A stretch of 18,965 bases of DNA from Pseudomonadota bacterium (lineage in GTDB: Bacteria > Pseudomonadota > Gammaproteobacteria > Burkholderiales > SHXO01). The DNA lies in assembly GCA_023430065.1 (NCBI GenBank), contig JAEZCG010000106.1:1-18965 (forward strand), given 5' to 3'. Shown piece after piece: positions 16,710 through 18,965 of the stretch (position 1 is its first letter; each line of letters begins with the position of its first letter). The position numbers and the translations under genes are program-made. The notes under the pieces were generated by a model. That model was given only the letters and a program-made list of their open reading frames with translations. It made no database searches and was not told the origin of the DNA.

Positions 16710-17077
16710 CATCGACTCCTCGTCGAGCGTTTCGTTGGGGCAGGGCAGCAACGCGCCAGGGCAGTCTCCATCGTCTCCAGGCAGTCGCTCGGCATGCCCT
16801 TGCAGCAGTTACGGGTCAGGTACGTCATCAGCGCGGCCATGCGCTCGAAATCCGCGCCGTAGATCACGAATCGGCCCTCCTGCCGCGCATGGGTCAGGCC
16901 GGCAGTACTGAGCTCCTTCAGGTGGAAGGACAACGTGGCGGGCGCGACGCCAAGCGATTCGGCGATCGCTCCTGCCGGCATCCCTTCCGGGCCCGCTTCG
17001 ACCAACAGGCGGAAGATCCCCAGGCGCGTCTCCTGAGCCAGCGCGCCCAAAGCGGTGACAGCATCGTGCGTATCCAT
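16709..17077 (-). CDS. arsR: ArsR/SmtB-family arsenite-responsive repressor
   Basis: This 122-residue winged-helix repressor is expected to block the ars promoters until arsenite binds. It shows the family DNA-recognition helix region AESLGVAPATLSFHLKELSTAGL (within 39-61, read as two overlapping pieces) and the wing HARQEGRFVIYGADF. It lacks the classical ELCVCDL-type motif in the recognition helix. Instead it has C91, C92 and C99 at the C-terminus (NCCKGMPSDC), plus C110-C111. This resembles the C-terminal sensor site known from Acidithiobacillus ferrooxidans ArsR. It is first in the leftward operon and overlaps arsI. A consensus-like promoter lies directly before its ATG, leaving essentially no leader. 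Confidence 0.93.
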   Translation of the reverse strand: MDTHDAVTALGALAQETRLGIFRLLVEAGPEGMPAGAIAESLGVAPATLSFHLKELSTAGLTHARQEGRFVIYGADFERMAALMTYLTRNCCKGMPSDCLETMETALARCCPAPTKRSTRSR

Positions 17078-17082
17078 GATTC

Positions 17083-17114
17083 CATAATTGTCCAAATGTA
17101 GTAGGATGTCAAGG
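17083..17114 (+). promoter_or_regulatory. Possible acr3 promoter -10 and ribosome binding site
   Basis: CATAAT at 17083-17088 matches the -10 consensus at five of six positions, but no good -35 is found at 16-18 bases upstream (GTGACA at 17055-17060 is 22 bases away). AAGG at 17111-17114, eight bases before the ATG at 17123, is the likely ribosome binding site. The -10 almost coincides with the arsR -10 on the other strand, so one bound repressor could block both directions. Confidence 0.4.
17084..17112 (-). promoter_or_regulatory. arsR promoter and probable ArsR operator
   Basis: On the minus strand a perfect -35 TTGACA (17112-17107) is followed after 17 bases by AATTAT (17089-17084), a 4/6 match to the -10. 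The 6-base discriminator GGAATC then leads straight into the arsR ATG. An imperfect inverted repeat TTGTC (17088-17092) / GTCAA (17108-17112), seen on the plus strand, spans the promoter and is a candidate ArsR site. Promoter match is seen; ArsR binding is inferred. Confidence 0.6.
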
Positions 17115-17122
17115 CCCCTCTC

Positions 17123-18337
17123 ATGTCCATGTACAGCCGGCCCATGACGACGATCGCTTCCCCGCAGACCGATGCCACACCGCGTCGGATGAAGAGCCTG
17201 TTCGAACGCTACCTGAGCGTGTGGATCGGCTTCGCCATCGCCGGCGGAATCCTGCTCGGGAAAATCGCCCCCGACTTCGCACGCACGCTCGACGCAATGG
17301 CGATCGAGGTGAATGGTGCGCCCGTCGTATCGATCCCGATCGCCGTGTGCCTGTTCTTCATGATGTACCCGATCATGGTGAAGATCGACTTCGCGTCGGT
17401 GGTGCGGGCAGGCCGCAGTACGAAGCCGGTGCTGCTGACGCTGTTCGTGAACTGGGCAGTGAAGCCGTTCACCATGATTGCGATCGCCTTCCTGTTTCTC
17501 GGCGTCTTGTTCCGCGCCTTCATCGGAGAAGAGGCAACCGACCTCTTGAAGATGCCGTTCGGCCTCGATCTTCCCGTCGGCGCGTCGCATGGCGCCGGCA
17601 CCGTCGTGTTGCACGAAGGCGTGAAGATGCTCGAAGTGCCGCTATGGCGAAGCTATCTCGCCGGCTGCATCCTGCTGGGCATCGCCCCCTGCACGGCGAT
17701 GGTGCTGGTATGGGGCTACCTGGCACGCGGCAACGACGGGCTGACGCTGGTGATGGTCGCGATCAATTCGCTGACGATGCTGTTGCTCTATGGGCTGCTG
17801 GGCGGATTCCTGCTCGGGGTCGGACGGCTGCCGGTGCCCTGGGAGGCATTGCTGCTGTCGATCGGGGCATATGTCGCACTCCCGCTCGTCGCCGGCTACT
17901 TCTCTCGGAAATGGATCATTCGCGCCAGAGGGGAGTTGTGGTTCCGCGAGAAGTTCCTACACCTGCTCACACCCATCACGATCACCGCGCTGCTGCTCAC
18001 GCTGGTGCTGCTGTTCTCGTTCAAGGGCGAGGTGATCCTTGCCAAACCCCTCACCATCCTGTGGATCGCGATCCCTCTGTTCGTCCAGACAGTTGTGATC
18101 TTCGCCGCCACCTACTGGGCTGCACACCGCTTGCGGCTTTCATACGAGGACGCCGCGCCGGCGGCGCTGATCGGCGCATCGAATCACTTCGAGGTGGCGA
18201 TCGCCACTGCGGTGATGCTGTTCGGTCTGTCTTCCGGGGCGGCGCTTGCCACCGTGGTCGGCGTGCTGATCGAGGTTCCGGTCATGCTGCTGCTAGTGGA
18301 GGTGTGCAAGCGTACGCGACATCGCTTTGCGCAATAG
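17123..18337 (+). CDS. acr3: ACR3-family arsenite efflux transporter
   Basis: ACR3 permeases expel arsenite across the inner membrane using the proton motive force. The 404-residue product is strongly hydrophobic with about ten transmembrane helices, starting near residue 30 ([17 protein letters not shown]). The two residues known to be essential in the family are present: the cysteine in [10 protein letters not shown] (C190) and the glutamate in IEVPVML (E384). Between the third and fourth helices (about 131-177) the loop is about 30 residues longer than I expect for typical ACR3 proteins, with the stretch [14 protein letters not shown]. Start choices are the ATGs at 17123, 17129 and 17144; 17123 has the best-spaced AAGG. 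It is transcribed divergently from arsR and probably repressed by it. Confidence 0.93.
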   Translation: MSMYSRPMTTIASPQTDATPRRMKSLFERYLSVWIGFAIAGGILLGKIAPDFARTLDAMAIEVNGAPVVSIPIAVCLFFMMYPIMVKIDFASVVRAGRSTKPVLLTLFVNWAVKPFTMIAIAFLFLGVLFRAFIGEEATDLLKMPFGLDLPVGASHGAGTVVLHEGVKMLEVPLWRSYLAGCILLGIAPCTAMVLVWGYLARGNDGLTLVMVAINSLTMLLLYGLLGGFLLGVGRLPVPWEALLLSIGAYVALPLVAGYFSRKWIIRARGELWFREKFLHLLTPITITALLLTLVLLFSFKGEVILAKPLTILWIAIPLFVQTVVIFAATYWAAHRLRLSYEDAAPAALIGASNHFEVAIATAVMLFGLSSGAALATVVGVLIEVPVMLLLVEVCKRTRHRFAQ

Positions 18338-18384
18338 CGCTCAGGCCGCGAGGAGAAGGCCCGCTTCAGCGCCACGAAACGAAG

Positions 18385-18390
18385 TAGAAT
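18385..18390 (+). promoter_or_regulatory. -10 element of the tRNA-Gly promoter
   Basis: TAGAAT matches five of six -10 positions and ends nine bases before the tRNA. The following CCGCCC is a GC-rich discriminator, as expected for stable RNA genes under stringent control. No clear -35 is seen at the right distance. Confidence 0.5.
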
Positions 18391-18399
18391 CCGCCCTGT

Positions 18400-18473
18400 G
18401 CGGGCGTAGTTCAATGGTAGAACGAAAGCTTCCCAAGCTTTAGACGTGGGTTCGATTCCCATCGCCCGCTCCA
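18400..18473 (+). tRNA. tRNA-Gly, anticodon CCC
   Basis: The acceptor stem GCGGGCG (18400-18406) pairs with CGCCCGC (18463-18469), followed by T and an encoded CCA (18471-18473). The D-arm is GTTC-AATGGTA-GAAC. The anticodon arm is AAAGC-TTCCCAA-GCTTT, giving anticodon CCC for GGG glycine codons. The T-arm is GTGGG-TTCGATT-CCCAT. All arms pair well. The 3' half is a likely integration site, since an integrase-like gene begins 84 bases downstream. Confidence 0.96.
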
Positions 18474-18524
18474 TAGAAGAACTAACGCTCTGTTGAGACA
18501 AGAGGTTTTCTCGAGGCCGGACCG

Positions 18525-18567
18525 CTCTGACGCTTCCCTACTACGATAGGGATCAGAGTGGGATCAG
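18525..18567 (+). repeat. Interrupted inverted repeat and direct repeat at the integrase start
   Basis: CTCTGA (18525-18530) and TCCCTA (18535-18540), then loop CTACGA, pair with TAGGGA (18547-18552) and TCAGAG (18553-18558). This gives two 6-bp stems with a 4-base bulge on one side. The AGGG that could serve as ribosome binding site for the GTG at 18558 lies inside the stem. GGGATCAG also occurs twice, at 18549-18556 and 18560-18567, one helical turn apart. It may be a translational switch or a protein-binding site. Confidence 0.6.
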
Positions 18568-18965
18568 CAAGCCATATTTTTCGCGGTGCCAGCGGCATCT
18601 ACGCCGTTCGCATCTTCGTTCCTCGCCGCCTCTGGCCGTCTGTGGGCAAGCGGGAGGTGCATGTATCGACGCGAAGTCGAGACCAGGGTGTGGCCAAGGT
18701 CGTTGGCCTGTCAGTCGCCCTCGTTTGGAAGCAACGTTTTATCCAGCTGATGGCGGTGGACGTCGAAAAGCTCTTGAAGGGGTCGCCGTTACTCTCGGGA
18801 ACGGGGCACATACCGCTTCTTACCGCTGCCCCGGAACTGGGCATGAACCCGCCCACGCTGCTTCGAGAACTTGTCAATCACCGAGTTCCGCTGCTCTGCT
18901 GGGCATCCGGTTGGCCCGGCTACGAAGTCAAGCACTTCAGCGACGTGCCCCTGAACGAGGACGCG
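18558..18965 (+). CDS. Site-specific (tyrosine) integrase, N-terminal part, cut by window edge
   Basis: An open frame of 136 codons runs from GTG 18558 to the end of the window without a stop; a TGA at 18528 limits it upstream. The first 45 residues, IFRGASGIYAVRIFVPRR-LWPSVGKREVHVSTRSRD, follow the pattern of the N-terminal beta domain of phage-type integrases (a sheet of Y-x-V-R, V-P-x-x-L, G-K-R-E and S-T-x-x-D). Residues about 87-110 (LLTAAPELGMNPPTLLRELV) look like a helix-turn-helix. The catalytic domain lies outside the window, so recombinase activity cannot be confirmed. A weak AGGG at 18548-18551 is six bases upstream. Position directly beyond a tRNA-Gly gene strongly supports the call. 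It is probably the first gene of an integrated element extending to the right. Confidence 0.65.
   Translation, partial: MGSASHIFRGASGIYAVRIFVPRRLWPSVGKREVHVSTRSRDQGVAKVVGLSVALVWKQRFIQLMAVDVEKLLKGSPLLSGTGHIPLLTAAPELGMNPPTLLRELVNHRVPLLCWASGWPGYEVKHFSDVPLNEDA

Noticed and set aside
15668..18337. The arsenic genes as cargo of the tRNA-Gly element
   Set aside because: The integrase reads away from the tRNA to the right, so the element should extend right; no second att copy is visible left of the ars genes.
1..18965. CRISPR arrays, insertion sequences or toxin-antitoxin pairs
   Set aside because: No spaced direct repeats of the right size, transposase motifs or small paired genes were found on either strand.

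Overview
The window is a GC-rich chromosomal segment from a betaproteobacterium. The main evidence is the order kdsD-kdsC-lptC-lptA-lptB-rpoN-hpf-ptsN-hprK-rapZ, including an HPr kinase/phosphorylase gene, which is typical of Betaproteobacteria. A PEP-CTERM protein and a PhoX-type phosphatase fit an environmental member, perhaps Rhodocyclales, Nitrosomonadales or environmental Burkholderiales. This placement is inferred from gene content only.

Layout. Positions 1-199 hold no complete gene, and a ribosome-binding-site-like run at the extreme left on the minus strand suggests a gene starting just outside. A DUF924 gene (200-790) is followed by the envelope block: KdsD and KdsC make Kdo precursors, and LptC, LptA and LptB belong to the lipopolysaccharide export machine. 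Next comes the nitrogen-PTS/sigma-54 block: rpoN, hpf, ptsN, hprK and rapZ. A secreted protein of unknown function, ubiX (flavin prenyltransferase) and a stand-alone LON-domain protein follow with overlapping ends. mutY runs the other way (10800-11858).

The region from about 11.9 to 15.6 kb is more accessory. It holds a Tat-exported PhoX/DUF839 phosphatase, a PEP-CTERM protein, and a small secreted protein with a DUF4124 domain and a possible cohesin-like fold, whose start overlaps the PEP-CTERM stop. No exosortase is present.

From 15.67 to 18.34 kb lies a compact arsenic-resistance locus. arsR, arsI (C-As lyase) and arsC (thiol-dependent arsenate reductase) run leftward; an ACR3 arsenite efflux gene runs rightward from a shared 45-base promoter region. 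Together they reduce arsenate, break trivalent organoarsenicals and expel arsenite, under an ArsR with a C-terminal cysteine cluster.

A tRNA-Gly(CCC) lies at 18400-18473. Eighty-four bases beyond it a reading frame open to the window edge begins, resembling the N-terminus of a tyrosine integrase, which suggests the left end of a tRNA-integrated element. The most interesting signals are an interrupted inverted repeat at the integrase start, an apparently leaderless arsR promoter, and two non-ATG overlapping starts (CTG for kdsC, TTG for lptC).
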